Positions 35,467-47,330 are shown, numbered from the stretch's first letter. The stretch: 64,000 nucleotides of DNA from Oasisia sp. SBJ-2009 (GCA_964017155.1 OZ024862.1:27451933-27515932), one strand, 5' to 3'. The notes: generated by a model from the sequence alone, not told the origin. Translations and numbers: made by a program.

Positions 35467-36210
35467 GTGAGGGGAGATATCCTTGACAGATCAACAGGTT
35501 CGGAAAATAGAGTCAGCAGGCATCAGGATAAAATGTTGCCGTTGTGTGGCAAGCATGTGCCACAGGCATGCAAGGTAAAATTCGAAAGATGTTTCCGGTG
35601 TGGCAAGACAGGATATATTGCGAATTCAAAGGTCTGCAAAGGCAAACCTAGGTTGCGTTCTGGGACTGAGGAGTCATGCGACGAACGAGATGACCACTTC
35701 ATGGCGTACAACACGCACACAGTAGATGCACTGAAGAACTTGGCATTACAGTACCTGATGTGCATAGCGGGCACAAAGTTTGATATGCAGCTGGACACTG
35801 CAGCAGATGTGTCGCTGCTGCCAGAGAGTTTATACCGGAAACATCTGAGTCATTTGCCCCTACTACCGGCGGGTATAGTCCTGAAGACGTATGAGAACCA
35901 GACAGTGAATCTGGCGGGAAAAATTATAGTAAATGTACAGTATGATGATCACGAGGTGAACTTGCCGTTGATCATTGTCAAAAGCGCAGACAAAGCGGCT
36001 TTGTTCGGTCTACAGTGGCTTGAACATAATCAAGTTGGAAGAACTGGACAGGTTGGTGCAGACGAAGGTGAAATTTACTCCGGGAAATGTGTGTATGTCA
36101 AGAACTTTTGGCGAGGACTAAAATGGTTGATCGGGACGATCATTCACGTGACCGGTCCTGTGTCATATGCAATAGCACTCCAGGAGGAAGAGAGAGTCGA
36201 AGACACGTAG
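35467..36210 (+). pseudogene. Gypsy zinc knuckle, protease and integrase C-terminus, fused by deletion
   Basis: One 247-codon frame. It starts with a CCHC-like zinc knuckle (CFRCGKTGYIANSKVC, the His replaced by Tyr). An aspartic protease follows (MQLDTAADVSLLP, with the D-T-A active-site triad) and an ALFGLQWL motif. It then jumps at about residue 190 to an integrase C-terminal module (YVKNFWRGLKWLIGTIIHVTGPVSYAIAL). Reverse transcriptase, RNase H and the integrase core are missing, yet the frame is open across the joint. Confidence 0.75.
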
Positions 36211-36472
36211 ATCATCTTTGATCGCGTCATGCGGACAGCGATTCAATGATTCCTGGCCTAAGACCACATTTGCATTTTCCATAGGCGACCATTATAACGT
36301 TTCCTTCATTTCCTATTAATCTTGATCAGCTCTCTTATTGACAATTTCACAGCATGTTTACCCTCCACAGACAGAGGTTCAGTGGAAAATTCGTGAACTT
36401 TTAATACCTCAGGCTCCCACAAAGTTCATTCAAACCTTACACCCCTCCATTTCTGCTTGAGCCACCCACGGA

Positions 36473-36949
36473 TTGCCCCTGATTACATCACCAAGCAAAA
36501 TGACAAATGTATTAATACGCAGAAATGCACCGAATGACAGCTGTCGTAATTTGACAGCTCTGATGTCACGCTGCACAAAAACGTCATTTATAATCAGAAA
36601 TCCAGACAACGTGCATAATGCTGCTTTTTTAAGGTACTCTGCGGACGTGCACATTTTGGTGGTCTTACGTCTCCTGTGTGTCAGAGAGAACAAGTGGAAA
36701 CGGACACTGAGATCACACCGCAGAACGCCTATAAACCATTCGGAAGTCGTTGCATCGATACTGGATGCACGTATGTCGAGTGTGACACCCGAAACGACTG
36801 GTGTCGACCGTGACAATATTATGACTGAGACTCGCGACATTGGTGTGTTCACACCCACACCTGGGTTACCACGTATTACTACACCTGCTAGGAAGACTGG
36901 CAGATCGCGTGTAGCACCAGCATGGCAAGCAGATTATATCATGGACTGA
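36473..36949 (+). pseudogene. Gypsy pol C-terminal tail
   Basis: A 158-codon frame ending RVAPAWQADYIMD, resembling the 'R..P.W..DY' end of Gypsy pol proteins just upstream of the 3' LTR. The rest has no recognised domain. The opposite strand also has a 142-codon frame, judged a shadow. Confidence 0.5.
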
Positions 36950-37194
36950 GTGAACTGTGAGACCAATCGTTGAAAGCCAATAAACTAAACGACCTTGGTC
37001 ACACAGGGAATGAGGGGATAGTCGAACCTCCAATTCCGAAGTTAATTGTTTTGATTAATTGATCTTGCACAGTTCGTCTCAATGCAGGTTGGCGAGGACC
37101 ATTTTAGAAACGTGACCTTTTCTTAATGATACATTATATGGAGAACTAACGACACTAACCATGAATTAATTACGTTTTATTTTAGAGGGGAAGG

Positions 37195-37348
37195 GATGCG
37201 ATACTGTCTGGTAGATCGGTTTGATATTTTGCATACGCCTCATCAAAACTGAGCTAGTTCCCGCGTAGTCGTCTGCCAGCGTGCCATGTTCAATAAAGTT
37301 ATTATGTTCGACACCGAGAATGTTATCTTTATTAGAGACAGGTTATAA
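37195..37348 (+). repeat. Gypsy 3' LTR
   Basis: Starts with tg after the polypurine tract and contains a caataaag-type polyadenylation signal (gttcaataaagtt, 37289). It ends in the block shared with the 5' end (gacaccgagaatgttatctt...gacaggttata). The exact last base is uncertain. Confidence 0.6.
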
Positions 37349-37555
37349 CAAGTATATTATCAACTGTGTTGTAATGTTGCTTGGGGAGTCATGGCTTTGA
37401 TATATGACGATCAAATGTCACCCTTTACCAACCCAGAACAGGCACCGAGACAATATCTGGCCGGCGTGTTGAGAACTGAGAATTTCGAAAAAGGTGACTG
37501 TACGGAACCGAATAGTGTTTACGACTATTCGTGTCTTTTATAGCATCGCGCTTAC

Positions 37556-37750
37556 CTGTCGCAACAAATCGATGATGAAGACTATATTGCTGTCATCGTT
37601 GTTGATCTTGTCGTTTTCCTCTTCCGTTACGATGTACGCGAGAACAAAATGTACAATGCACTTAATTTCCTTGTGAGTCACCGCCCGAAACTTCTCCAGG
37701 ATGTTTACGGCGCCTGCTTTACGGTAGACTCCGCGCGCTGTGTTGCACTT
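37556..37750 (-). CDS. ARM-TIR gene exon: ARM repeats
   Basis: Acceptor TCCCACAG|AAGTGC at 37750 and donor CGACAG|GTAAGC at 37556, both strong, phase 0-0, 65 codons. It encodes KCNTARGVYRKAGAVNILEK, then IKCIVHFVLAYIVTEEENDK. The 'C..ARGVYRKAGAV.IL..F' block is an armadillo helix pair. An acidic stretch (EEENDKINNDDSN) precedes a last helix IVFIIDLLRQ. Confidence 0.85.
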
Positions 37751-37759
37751 CTGTGGGAG

Positions 37760-38370
37760 AAGATGAGAGGGCGACATAACAGATGTTAAACGTTGACTAT
37801 AGACTCTGTGCAATTTTGAGTAAAACATTAAATCTTTTATTCTTTTGTACGAGTAAGTTCATCTCCTTCCACTATCCAATATGGAAACCACTTAATTTCT
37901 TTGAAGAACGTCTGTTGATAACATGACATCATTTGCATATACCCGGATATGTTAAATATTCATTCAAACGCACAAACGGCAATACCTACTTCATTCCACC
38001 ATTGCGTCATCCTTTAATTTAAAACATCATGCCACTTTTAGCACGAATAGTGATCGTCATTGTTTGATCTACTTATAGCCTTTTCAACCTGTAATATAAT
38101 TAAGAAACTTACAGTCTCTGGTGATTTTTCATATCATCAAACTGGAAATATTTGTGTCAACATTTATTTAGGATACCATTAATATCTAAAAGTAGATTTT
38201 CTGCATACCTATACATGACATTGACAACACTGCCGTTTATACTGATATTATGTTTCGAAATTTAACAAATGAAGAACATAATATTATGTATAAACAAGGT
38301 TTTCTTGTCCCGAAAACGTTCCTAAAGACTTGCTCCAGTTGCCTAAAATTTTCTTTCTACAAAACGGTCC
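37760..38370. other. Intron of the ARM-TIR gene, no other feature
   Basis: AT-rich. No coding match, tandem repeat or element end was recognised before the RTE-like fragment. Confidence 0.5.
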
Positions 38371-38375
38371 GTCTT

Positions 38376-39487
38376 CTAGGCTTTTTCTTCTTTTTTTCTT
38401 CTTCTTCGCCCACTAGGTGGGGTCAGCGGCCCAAATTCTTGATTTCCAGAATTTGCTATCCTGGGCAACCTCCGGGGTAATCCGCAGTTCCTGCATGTCC
38501 CTTCGGACGCAATCCATCCATCTCCCTCTTCGTCCCCTCTTGATCTTTTTTTTGGCACCATCATATCAACAATTGATTGCACTTCGTTGTTTTCAACCAT
38601 TCTCTGCATGTGTCCACACCAGCGTAGTCTAATTTCTCTGACTTTCTCTTGTATGTTATTAACTCGTAGCTCCTTTCTGATGTCTCTCAGTGTTACACCT
38701 TTAATTCTTCTCAACATCATCATCTCTGTTTTCTCGAGAATCTGTTCCTCCTTCGTTCTAACTGTGCAACATTATACTACATGCAGAAGTCTAATGACAG
38801 TCATTAGAGATTGATATTTAATTTCCGTGGCATTTTCTTGTCACTGATAACTCCGGATAAGTCTCTCCACGCTGCACTAACTCTTGCTCTTACTGCTACC
38901 TCTGATCCTCCTTCTTCACTGATGGTGACACCTAAACATTTGAATGTATTCACCTATGTGAGACCCGTGCCTTTGATGTCCTTGATGTTTGCTTTTGTTC
39001 CTCTCCTGCTACTGACCATCACTTCCGTTTTCCCGGTATTGACTTTTAGTCCCCTGCTCTCCATCCCAATCTGCCATCCAAGCCACCTCCTCTGCATCTC
39101 CTCCTCTGTATCTGTTACTACTGCCAGATCGTCAGCAAACAGCACTTCACATGGCAGCCCGCATTTGAACTCTACGCTGATGACATCTAGTACTACAATA
39201 AACAGGAATGGGCGTAGCCTTGATCCCTGGTGTAGACCAACTTTGATGGGAAACTCGTCAATTCTGCCATGCGTGGTTCTCACTACTGTTGATGCTCCGT
39301 GGTATGTTGAGCTTCTACTTGCATCACTAGCTTCTCTGGGAACACTCTCCTTCTCAGACAAAAATACACTAGATCCCTGTGCACCCTGTCGTACGCTTTT
39401 TCCAAATCTACGAAGGTAAAGAACAAATCCTTGTTCACATCTAGGTGTTTTTATTGCAGTTGTTGTCCGTCTTCTTGGCTGTCTCAT
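38376..39487 (-). mobile_element. RTE-like LINE 3' half
   Basis: The minus strand from 39480 encodes VGLHQGSRLRPFLFIVVLD, CEVLFADDLAVVTDTEEE and GLKVNTGKTEVMVSS, reverse-transcriptase blocks in the RTE style (FADD at the active site, normal YADD). A frameshift near 38950 leads to the C-terminal segment KVREIRLRWCGHMQRM and a basic end at 38376. The N-terminal half is missing. Confidence 0.75.
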
Positions 39488-39793
39488 GGATTTGTGCTTT
39501 CTGAAAGACTGGGAATCCCGTTTTTGGTAGTTTGACGTAATCCAGGTTCATCATTCGATAGGTCACAATAATGTATTCTAGACAATGCCATCATTGCAAA
39601 AAACAAATGGCAAAGGCGAAATAAGATTAGTTGTCAACTAACTTTGAAAATCCTTAACTTCAATTGTTTAGTGTATGTACAGTTACGTTAGAAATCGCGA
39701 CCCTTAGGTAGATGAAATGTACATTTAATATAAGGTTATCGTGAATAAAGAATGTTTATAATAATATAAGCTACAATGTATATGTGTTTATAT

Positions 39794-39796
<3 letters not shown>

Positions 39797-39828
<32 letters not shown>

Positions 39829-40018
39829 AATCATCATCATCATCATCATCATTGTGCAGCCACAGTGCCCCGTGGTTGGGCGAAGGCCTCAGCATGCTAC
39901 TTCCACATTTGCCTATCTTACGCGCTATCATCTGCCAGACGGTACTCTTCCAGTAGTCGTCTAGTTCTTCTCTCCACCGCCTTGCCGGTCTTCCTCTAGG
40001 TTCTCGGCCCTCTCATGT
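39797..40018 (-). mobile_element. RTE-like LINE tail ending in (GAT)n
   Basis: The minus strand from 40015 reads like the C-terminus of an RTE protein: a GRPARRWREEL-type basic motif, then WQMIA, then a short end. It runs into (TGA)n at 39797-39851. The repeat is the 3' tail typical of RTE elements. Frame is broken. Confidence 0.55.
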
Positions 40019-40029
40019 TTATTTGATAC

Positions 40030-41310
40030 ACTGCTTCACTCGGTGATATCGCACGTCGACACGGGATAAACGTTCACCTATATGCTGATGACGCCCAACT
40101 GAATTTCGCGTTCAGTCCGCAATCAGACGAAGACACAATCCAGGCAGTCACACGCATCCAAGGTTGTATCGCAGAATGACAAGATTGGATGAATATAAAT
40201 AAACTGAAATGCAATGCTACAAAGACAGAATTTATTGTGATGTGCGCGCCACATATAAACACCAAACTTTCTATGCCGCACATAGAACATGGTGATACCG
40301 ATGTGCCAGTGTCCATTGTTGCCAAGAACATTGGCGTTTTCTTCGATGAAGCTCTACGCATGAATAACCAAGTGCAGCGCATTTGGCGTGTAGCCTATTT
40401 CCATATCCATTGTATTGGAAAAATGCGAAACCTTCTCGATCGGCAAACAACAGAAATTCTGATTCATACTTACGTTACGTCTCGCCTTGACAACGGAAAC
40501 TGCCTGCTGTACGGCATTTCCGCCCACCTTCTTACCAAACTCCAAAGAGTACAAAACGCGGGTGCCCGGCTCATAACCAAAACGAAGAAACACGACCACA
40601 TCACTGCTGTTTTAATCAATCTTCACTAGCTTCCGATCAAACAGCGGATCGAGTACAAACTGTTCCTGTTGACGTTTCGAAGTCTTCACGGACTAGCTGC
40701 ATCAAACATACACCGACCTACTAATTCGTTACGAACCGACCCGTGCGCTACGCTCCGCGGACGCCCACCTGCTGTAGACTACGTACGTAGGGAGAAAAGG
40801 CATTTTCGAGTGCTGCTCCACGGCTGTGGAACAATCTGCCCTTGCCATGCGTGCCACAGACTCCCTGAGTTCTTTCAAGAAGCAATTGAAGACATTTCTG
40901 TTTAAAAGAGGGTTTTCACTGTAAAAGATTGTTTTTATAATATCCGAACATTTTTAAAATGTATTATTTATCAACTATTTTTAATTGTAATATAATTAAC
41001 TATTATTTATTTTTAATATCTACTATTTTTAATATATATTATTTAGCAATTATTTCATTATTTATTTATTTATTTTTAAATTGTAATATAATTAACTATT
41101 ATTTATCAGTATTAGTATTTTAGTATTATTAAGACTAATATTATTTATTTATATTGAACATTGTTTTACTGATCTATTTATTTTACAATTGCGTCTCTGT
41201 TTTATTTTTAGGTAATCTGTATATTCATGTAAAGTGTAATGCGCCTCTGAACGGTTTTATTGCTAGAGATATGGCGTAGACAAATACTGTTATTTATTAT
41301 TATTATTATT
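40030..41310 (+). mobile_element. L2-like LINE 3' part
   Basis: Blocks in order: INVHLYADDAQLNF (40060), WMNINKLKCNATKTEFIVM (40186), NIGVFFDEALRMNNQVQRI (40330), RVQNAGARLITKTKKHDHIT (40550) and LPIKQRIEYKLFLLTFRSLHG (40630). Stops occur at 40177 and 40628. The AT-rich 3' region ends near 41310 in (TTA)n. Such tails with an imperfect 'gcgc...atatggcg' element are shared by other L2-like ends in this window. Confidence 0.8.
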
Positions 41311-41314
41311 TTCC

Positions 41315-42600
41315 TTTCGTAAGGTTTCCAGGCGATGATACGCAGTGTCCATCGGTTATCTCGTATGCTGCTGACGTGCCATGCCCATGTCCAGTCACGT
41401 CTGTGACCTTTGTCATTTATCTTACCCAGATGTTTATTTTTCTGGCAATGATACTCCTTTCTATCTTTGTTTACGCTCCTGCTCCTGCCGTTCTTTGCTT
41501 GGCTGGTGAGTGTCCCTGTTTCCGCACCGTTTGTCGTTGCTGGAAGTATGCATGAATTTATAGACTTATCTCTTCAAGAAAGTTCCAATGTTACGCTTGA
41601 AGATGTCGCGGTGCTTGGCGAATGTTGTCCACCAAGTCGTGATTCTTCTTTGAATCTCCTTGTCTAGTGTGCTGTATCTCTGACCCAGGTAGATGTATAG
41701 CTTTCATCGTTCTTGATGGTGAGTGTTGTTGACATATATAGGTATGTCGTGTTCTATCGTATCGTCACCTTTGTCTTAGATTTGTTCATCTTCATACCCT
41801 GATTTTCACTTTCGTCAGCTAATCCCTGTAGCATTTCTTGTACTTCATATGGTGTATTAGCGCATACGAGTATGTCGTCGGCGAAGCGAAGATGACCAAG
41901 ACATTCGGCGTCTATCTTCAAGCCTCTGGATTCCCAAGACAGTCGTTGGGATATGCTTTCGAGTGCTGTCGTAAACACCTTGGGCCATATGGTATCTCCC
42001 TGTCGTACTCCTTTCCTGGTGCTGATCTTGTTGCTTTCTTTGTGTAGGTGGACTGTCATCGAGCTGTTGGTGTAGATTTCCTTCAGGAGTTCGATGTGCA
42101 CATATTCTATCCTCCATTCTTGAAGCGAGGTCAATACTGTTTGAGTTTGCACTGAGTCGAAGGTTTTCTCGTAGTCGACGAATGCGATGCAGAGTGGGAT
42201 ATTATATTCTCTGAACTTCTCCTTCAGTTGGTTTGCGACGTGGATATTGTATGTCGTTGAGTATCTGCTTTTGAATCCAGCTTGCTCATTTGGCAGGTTT
42301 TTGTCGAGGCGTCTTCTCTAACTTCTTCGTTAGTACTTTATAATTGTTTGATAGTAGACATATCGATTTGCAATGTTTGTGGTCTTTCTTATTTCTTATC
42401 TTTCTGATAAGCATCTTGTGTACAGCTTAGCAAATGTCTTCTGCTTTTAAAGTTTCGATGTTTATATGGCTGTTGCATGTTGCTGTCCCATTATTCATAT
42501 CTCGTAGTGCTGCTTCCACCTCCCATGATGTTATATTTGGTTCCTCTTTTGGGTCAGTGTGGATTGTGGTAGTCTGTTTACTGTCGTATAGCTCGATGTA
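41315..42600 (-). mobile_element. RTE-like LINE fragment, minus copy of an inverted pair
   Basis: Blocks on the minus strand: EVEAALRDMNNGTA (near 42520), YIELLKEIYTNSS-like text (42080), GVRQGDTIWPKVFTTALE (42010), LRFADDILVCANTP (41880) and MKMNKSKTKV (41760). It continues to a KWSWAGH-like C-terminal region near 41380. Several frameshifts. Confidence 0.75.
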
Positions 42601-43100
42601 GCACATCCGTCAAAAACCACGTAAGACGTTGAGAAAACACCGATTTGCAACTCCCTTGACCCTAGCCATACAACGTTCCAGCTGAGACCCACAACAGCAT
42701 CACAGTACTATAATGTGCACGAAGTAACTGATGGATTTGTTTCGTGATAAATGTTCTTCCGAGATCGTAGCGTCATTTGGGGTCACATATATCGTCCACA
42801 TACTTCTAATCTACAACTGCTCTGTACAACAGTGCAGACTTCCAGTCTGCTTCAAAACGTCCACTATCATACATATATCCAAAACGTTCAATATCACCAA
42901 GCTGAACGATTACCGTTCAGTGGCACTGACCTTAGGAAAGGAAAGGATACCGCCTTGTCTTCTTTAGACAGCTCAGGCGTTTGCACAGGAGACCATGATG
43001 CGTTTCTAATGCGCAATCATTGAATGCATATACCATGCTGTTCGCATCCACGTGTATTCGTCTCGAAGACGCTTGCACTACACCAAATGCTTATAAGAAA
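42601..43100. other. Between two inverted RTE-like copies
   Basis: No recognised coding or repeat. It is the spacer of a head-to-head LINE arrangement. Confidence 0.5.
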
Positions 43101-43104
43101 AACG

Positions 43105-43990
43105 AATACTCAACCCTAAGATGGTAATAATATTCAAGAAAGGAAATAAAAAAGACATCAATAATTACAAACCGATATGCCTACTATCAAACATCTATAA
43201 AATACTCCCGAAAGTATAAACGAAAAGGCTAGAGAAGACACTCGATGAAACCCAACCACAGGAGCAAGCTGGATGCAGAAGCAGATACTCAACGACAGAC
43301 CACATCCACGTCATAAACTAACTGAAGGAGAAATGCCGAGAATAATTATAATACCCCGCTCTGCATCGCGTTCGTCGACTACAATAAAGCCTTCGTCTCA
43401 ATGCAAACTCAAGCAGTACTGACATCGATTCAAGAACAGTAGATAGAAGATGTGTACATCGAACTCCTGAAAGATATCTACACCAATAGCTCGATAACAG
43501 TCCACCTACATAAAGAAAGCAACAAGATCAACATCAGTAGAGGAGTACGACATGGAGATACCATATCGCCCAAGCTGTTTTACGGTAACACTAGACAGCA
43601 TATTCCGATGACTGACTTGGAAAACCAGAGGCTTGAGAATAGACGGCGAACATATTAGTAATCTTCGTCGACAACATATTCATGTGCACAAATGCACAAA
43701 TACACCACATGAACTATTGCAATTGCTACGGGAACAAGCTGATGGAAATGAAACTCTGGGTCAGATGATGAAAAAGTCGAACACAAAAGTGATGATGGAA
43801 ACTAATACGCCAATACATGCCAATACCACTCAGATAGAAAATGTTGAAAGCTATTTCTACCTGGGACAGAGATACAGCACCAGAGACAAAACTACTTTTA
43901 TTCCATACTTAAAAAAGAGAAGCAACTCACTAAAACACTTCAATAAAAGTAACACTATTTTGGAAAACAATGCTACAGTAAAAAGTTAAA
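43105..43990 (+). mobile_element. RTE-like LINE fragment, plus copy of an inverted pair
   Basis: Same family as 41315-42600, opposite strand. Blocks: NNYKPICLLSNIYKIL (43155), IAFVDYNKAFVSMQTQAV (43370), YIELLKDIYTNSSITVHLHK (43455) and RGVRHGDTISPKLF (43540). The FADD catalytic block is lost through a deletion and frameshift after 43580. Ends near 43990. Confidence 0.75.
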
Positions 43991-44297
43991 GTAACTTTTC
44001 AAGTTAGAAAAAATAAAAGTACAATTCAACGTTTCAAATGCGACATTACAATATGCATAAAAATGAGATATAAAATAATTAATTACTCTACTTGAACTTA
44101 ACCTAATAACGGTCACTAAAATAAAATGCTTTCATTGTCATTGTATCAGTAAAGGTACTAACATTAAAATTGTAATCAGTTACATGCCGATTATTTGGCA
44201 AAATTAAGTATTATAATGTAAGGAGGATAAACGTCACGCCCCTTTGTCGTGACGTTTTCAGTTTAATGACACGACGTATGATGAAACGGAAACACAC

Positions 44298-44651
44298 CTG
44301 CACGACATTGTGGAGTATAGAGACCATACTGTACACGATCGGCGTGATGTGCTTCTTCTTCTTCATGTTGTCCAAATCGACTTTCGGGTCGTTCAAGTAC
44401 TTGAGTAGGTCTACGACAAGACCTTCGGTGACCACCTGCTGACAAAGGGCGGCTGACTCGTCCGAGACGTTAAACATGGCTGCACCTATATATCTAATGC
44501 TAGCAAAGACATTGCCGGATGGGTCCGACCAGTCGAGATGGAAGCAGTGCTTGTAGACGTCCGCGAAGAGTGGAGCAAGTCCCAGCTTTTGTAGTTCTGC
44601 GCATATGGACGACAATCCCTTTACGTTCGGACTAACAGCGAGGGCGATAAC
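44298..44651 (-). CDS. ARM-TIR gene exon: ARM repeats
   Basis: Acceptor TTGTAG|GTTATC at 44651, donor GTGCAG|GTGTGT at 44298, phase 0-0, 118 codons, the largest visible exon. It encodes VIALAVSPNVKGLSSICAEL, YKHCFHLDWSDPSGNVFASI, RYIGAAMFNVSDESAALCQQ and YSMVSILHNVVQ. The alternating helices with 'R.IGA.MFN.SDES..LC..VV..GLV..LL.YL' form two to three armadillo repeats. A lysine cluster (DNMKKKKH) sits between them. No stops or frameshifts. Confidence 0.88.
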
Positions 44652-44739
44652 CTACAACATAATGTTACCAAGTTTTGTCCCCTTCTCCACCCATTATTGC
44701 AATCACGTAACTGTCTTGGTGGGAGTGCAGGAGTGCATA

Positions 44740-44795
<56 letters not shown>

Positions 44796-44905
44796 CGTGT
44801 GCGTGTGCGTGTGCGTGTGCGTGTGCGTGTGCGTGTGCGTGCGCGTGCGCGTGCGCGTGCGCGTGCGCGTGCGGGTGTGCGTGTGCGTGTGCGTGTGTGT
44901 GCGGT
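44740..44905. repeat. (GT)n grading into (GTGTGC)n and (GC)-rich units
   Basis: About 25 GT units, then gtgtgc hexamers, then gtgcgc units, then back to gtgtgc. Intronic, just upstream of the large ARM exon. Confidence 0.95.
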
Positions 44906-44909
44906 TTGG

Positions 44910-45270
44910 GGATGCACTGTTTAAGGTGTACACAATAATTAGTAACTGCGCCGCATTTACAGTTCACATATAAGTGACGATATTTGGCAAATTGAAAAAT
45001 TAAAATGTTGTCAAACTGTAAGTTATTATTTTTTCCGTTAGGTAAAAGAGTTGACACGTCTACTACCCGGTCGCACACTCCGGTGACACTTGCGTGCCGG
45101 GAGGGAATGGTTCCCACACATTCCCTACTCAAGACTTCGGAACTTTCTAGGACACGAGACCGCCTCCAAAGACAAATATTTTGTATATATTTCACATTGG
45201 CACTACTTCAAGAAGCTGCATAAGGATCGTTTTTATAAATTTGCAATTATGTGTCGTGTGCCAGTTATAT
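44910..45270. other. Intron of the ARM-TIR gene, nothing recognised
   Basis: No coding match. The tract 45040-45180 is GC-richer but shows no RNA-gene or repeat signature. Confidence 0.4.
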
Positions 45271-45276
45271 GCCTAA

Positions 45277-45754
45277 AACCGGGAACTCACTGAACCGACG
45301 GCCGGCCGATAACCGGCCGGCCGGCCGGCCGACGTACGAAAAATGAAATCGGCCGGGCGTCGTGGGAACATCGGGCCGTCGGCCGGTTTGGTCATTTTGG
45401 TTGATTTGTTGTCCATAGAGGGATTCAATACGCTCGCCCAGGTGACCTACATCCCAAAGTTCATCATGGCGGACTCAGAGGATGAATTCATGCCGATTTT
45501 TATTGCTGCAAGTGCCGCTTTTGTGGCAAACAACCCAAAACATCTGCCGGCCGGGCGTCGGCCGGCCGGCAATATCAAACATATTTGATACCGCCGGCCG
45601 ACGTCGTGCGGGCATCGGCTCGACGCACGACGCCCGGCCGATGCCACGATTTTTGGAACTCACATAACCGATGCCCGGCCGATACCCCACGACGCCCCAC
45701 GATGACCGGCCGATGCAAAATCGGCCGGCCGGCCGGCTTAGTGAGTTCCCTGCT
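45277..45754 (+). mobile_element. Harbinger-like MITE with CCGGCCGG-rich ends
   Basis: Both ends carry gggaactcact (45281 and, in complement, 45740-45750), followed inward by ggccggccgg-rich blocks. TAA flanks both sides (45274-45276 and 45755-45757), as expected for the 3-bp TWA duplication of PIF/Harbinger elements. Inside is a short coding trace starting MADSEDEFMPIFIAASAAFV, similar to the start of a Harbinger nuclease; the rest of a transposase is absent. An inverted relative is at 59700-60055. Confidence 0.75.
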
Positions 45755-45917
45755 TAAGGATGAGCATGTTTATGTCGATTCGTATTCACAGTTCGCTTGT
45801 GGTTTAATAATCTTAATTATATTTATTTTCAATAACATGCGATTGCGTTAATGTCTGAAACGTCTTTCAATGATTTCTATGTAAAGTGTACACATGCATT
45901 TTCTGATAGAATGGCCA

Positions 45918-46430
45918 AGGCAGACAGAGTTGCCGTGAAAACACGTTATGATATTTAATTTGTAGTCATGCAACGTTTACTTGCACATGTAACTCCCACT
46001 GAGTTTGGATGTAGTAGCGTATTAATTAACCATCACGGTGTTGCTTGCGTTATCAGTAATGTACGCATGTTGTAATTATCCATGCACGTTTGTGTATGTT
46101 TGTAAGGCTATAATTATAATATATCATCATAATACGTTTATGTAACAATACTCACCCACTAACCCATTAGTTAGCCAGACAGACTCGCTGTGTATTTGGA
46201 AGCATCGACAGTAATATCCATCGTTACACAAAACCTAAATGAGACGTATACTAGGAATTGGGAGACGCGTAGATCTTTCCTGCCAACTGTTGCTAACAAG
46301 AGTGGTAAGTCCAGCTTATGTAGAACAGAAGAACAAGAAGCTACATTAGATGTGTTGTGACGTCAGAACGTAATCAGATATGGCCTAGTACCATGTAACG
46401 CTGGACTATTCAGATATGAATGAAATTGTG
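45918..46430 (+). repeat. Dispersed repeat, copy 3 (5' part)
   Basis: Direct copy of 1-510 with scattered substitutions. It ends where an (ATGT)n array begins, so only the left third of the unit is present. Confidence 0.85.
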
Positions 46431-46436
46431 TTTATG

Positions 46437-46528
46437 ATGTGTGTGTATGTATGTATGTATGTATGTATGTATGTATGTATGTATGTATGTATGTATGTAT
46501 GTATGTATGTATGTATGTATGTATGTAC
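46437..46528. repeat. (ATGT)n array
   Basis: About 22 tetramers starting exactly at the break of the dispersed repeat. Confidence 0.95.
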
Positions 46529-46749
46529 GTACTTACGCCTGTATCACGTTTAGATAAACATCCGTATGTACGTACGTTCGTATGTACGTGTGTACCTCGT
46601 AAGCGTTTGTACATGTGATGGTGTGTTGATGCGTGTGTGAATGTGATTGTGTTTGAGAGTTTATGAGTCGGCGAAGTAGAAACAATGACATGTAGATGGG
46701 AAGAGATAGAAAGAGTGGTAGTCCTAGTGACGAATGTAGCGATGTAGCG

Positions 46750-47330
46750 AGAGGACATCATTGCGCACTACTGACTAATTCTGCTTATGCACAACTGTAT
46801 AACATTAGAAAATATTTTGGCCAACTGTATGTAGAGAAATATATATGTGCTTTGGTACACAGCTATGTTGATTATTGTAATGCCAAATACCTTATAGGGA
46901 ATTGCTAATGGTTAAAAACACCGCAGCCAGAGTGTTGTCTAAAATCGGCAAGTGCGACAACATTAATGTCACTTCCCTGGTTGCCATTAGAATTTCGCAT
47001 TAAAATTTAATACAAGACATGTCTACTGATTTTTAGTGCTTTACTTGGCCATGTACAACAGTGCGTATCGGAAAACTAATTCCTGGAACCATCCATTATT
47101 GATTAAGCTCGCAGGTTGATTGATCTAGTCCAGGACAAAGAGGAAACCCTGGGAGATCGGGCATTTAAAGATGCTGCACCGAAATTATGGACTTCATTTT
47201 CCAAAGTTGTGCGCAGCTGCAACGACGTCGGCGTTTTAAAGAGCAAATTGAACACTTACTATTTTTGGTCTAGCCTACAAATAACTTATAGTTATACAGC
47301 TTACGATTATTTTTAACATAGTTTACATTT
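46750..47330 (+). mobile_element. L2-like LINE C-terminal end
   Basis: Decayed frames encode YVEKYICALVHSYVDYCNA (46830) and, at 47150, GDRAFKDAAPKLWTSF followed by LKSKLNTYYF. This is the standard C-terminal end of L2-like reverse transcriptases ('GDRAF..AAP.LWN.LP...FK..LKT.LF'). AT-rich 3' sequence follows. Confidence 0.65.

Larger units (their letters stand above)
34640..37350 (+). mobile_element. Gypsy-type LTR retrotransposon with a large internal deletion
   Basis: Both ends carry a related LTR end: aacaccgagaatattatcct near 34660 and gacaccgagaatgttatctt near 37310. A polypurine tract (agaggggaaggga, 37183-37195) directly precedes the 3' LTR start tgcgatactg. Inside are a frameshifted gag, a zinc knuckle, a protease and an integrase C-terminus, with no reverse transcriptase, RNase H or integrase core. 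The 5' LTR appears cut short by (TA)n at 34570. It is intronic in the ARM-TIR gene, in the same gap as the micro-exon. Confidence 0.8.

Noticed and set aside
36430..36858. 142-codon minus-strand frame
   Set aside because: Lies antisense to the Gypsy pol tail; no domain seen.
38811..39419. 202-codon plus-strand frame
   Set aside because: Opposite strand of the RTE-like reverse transcriptase, which has clear motifs on the minus strand.
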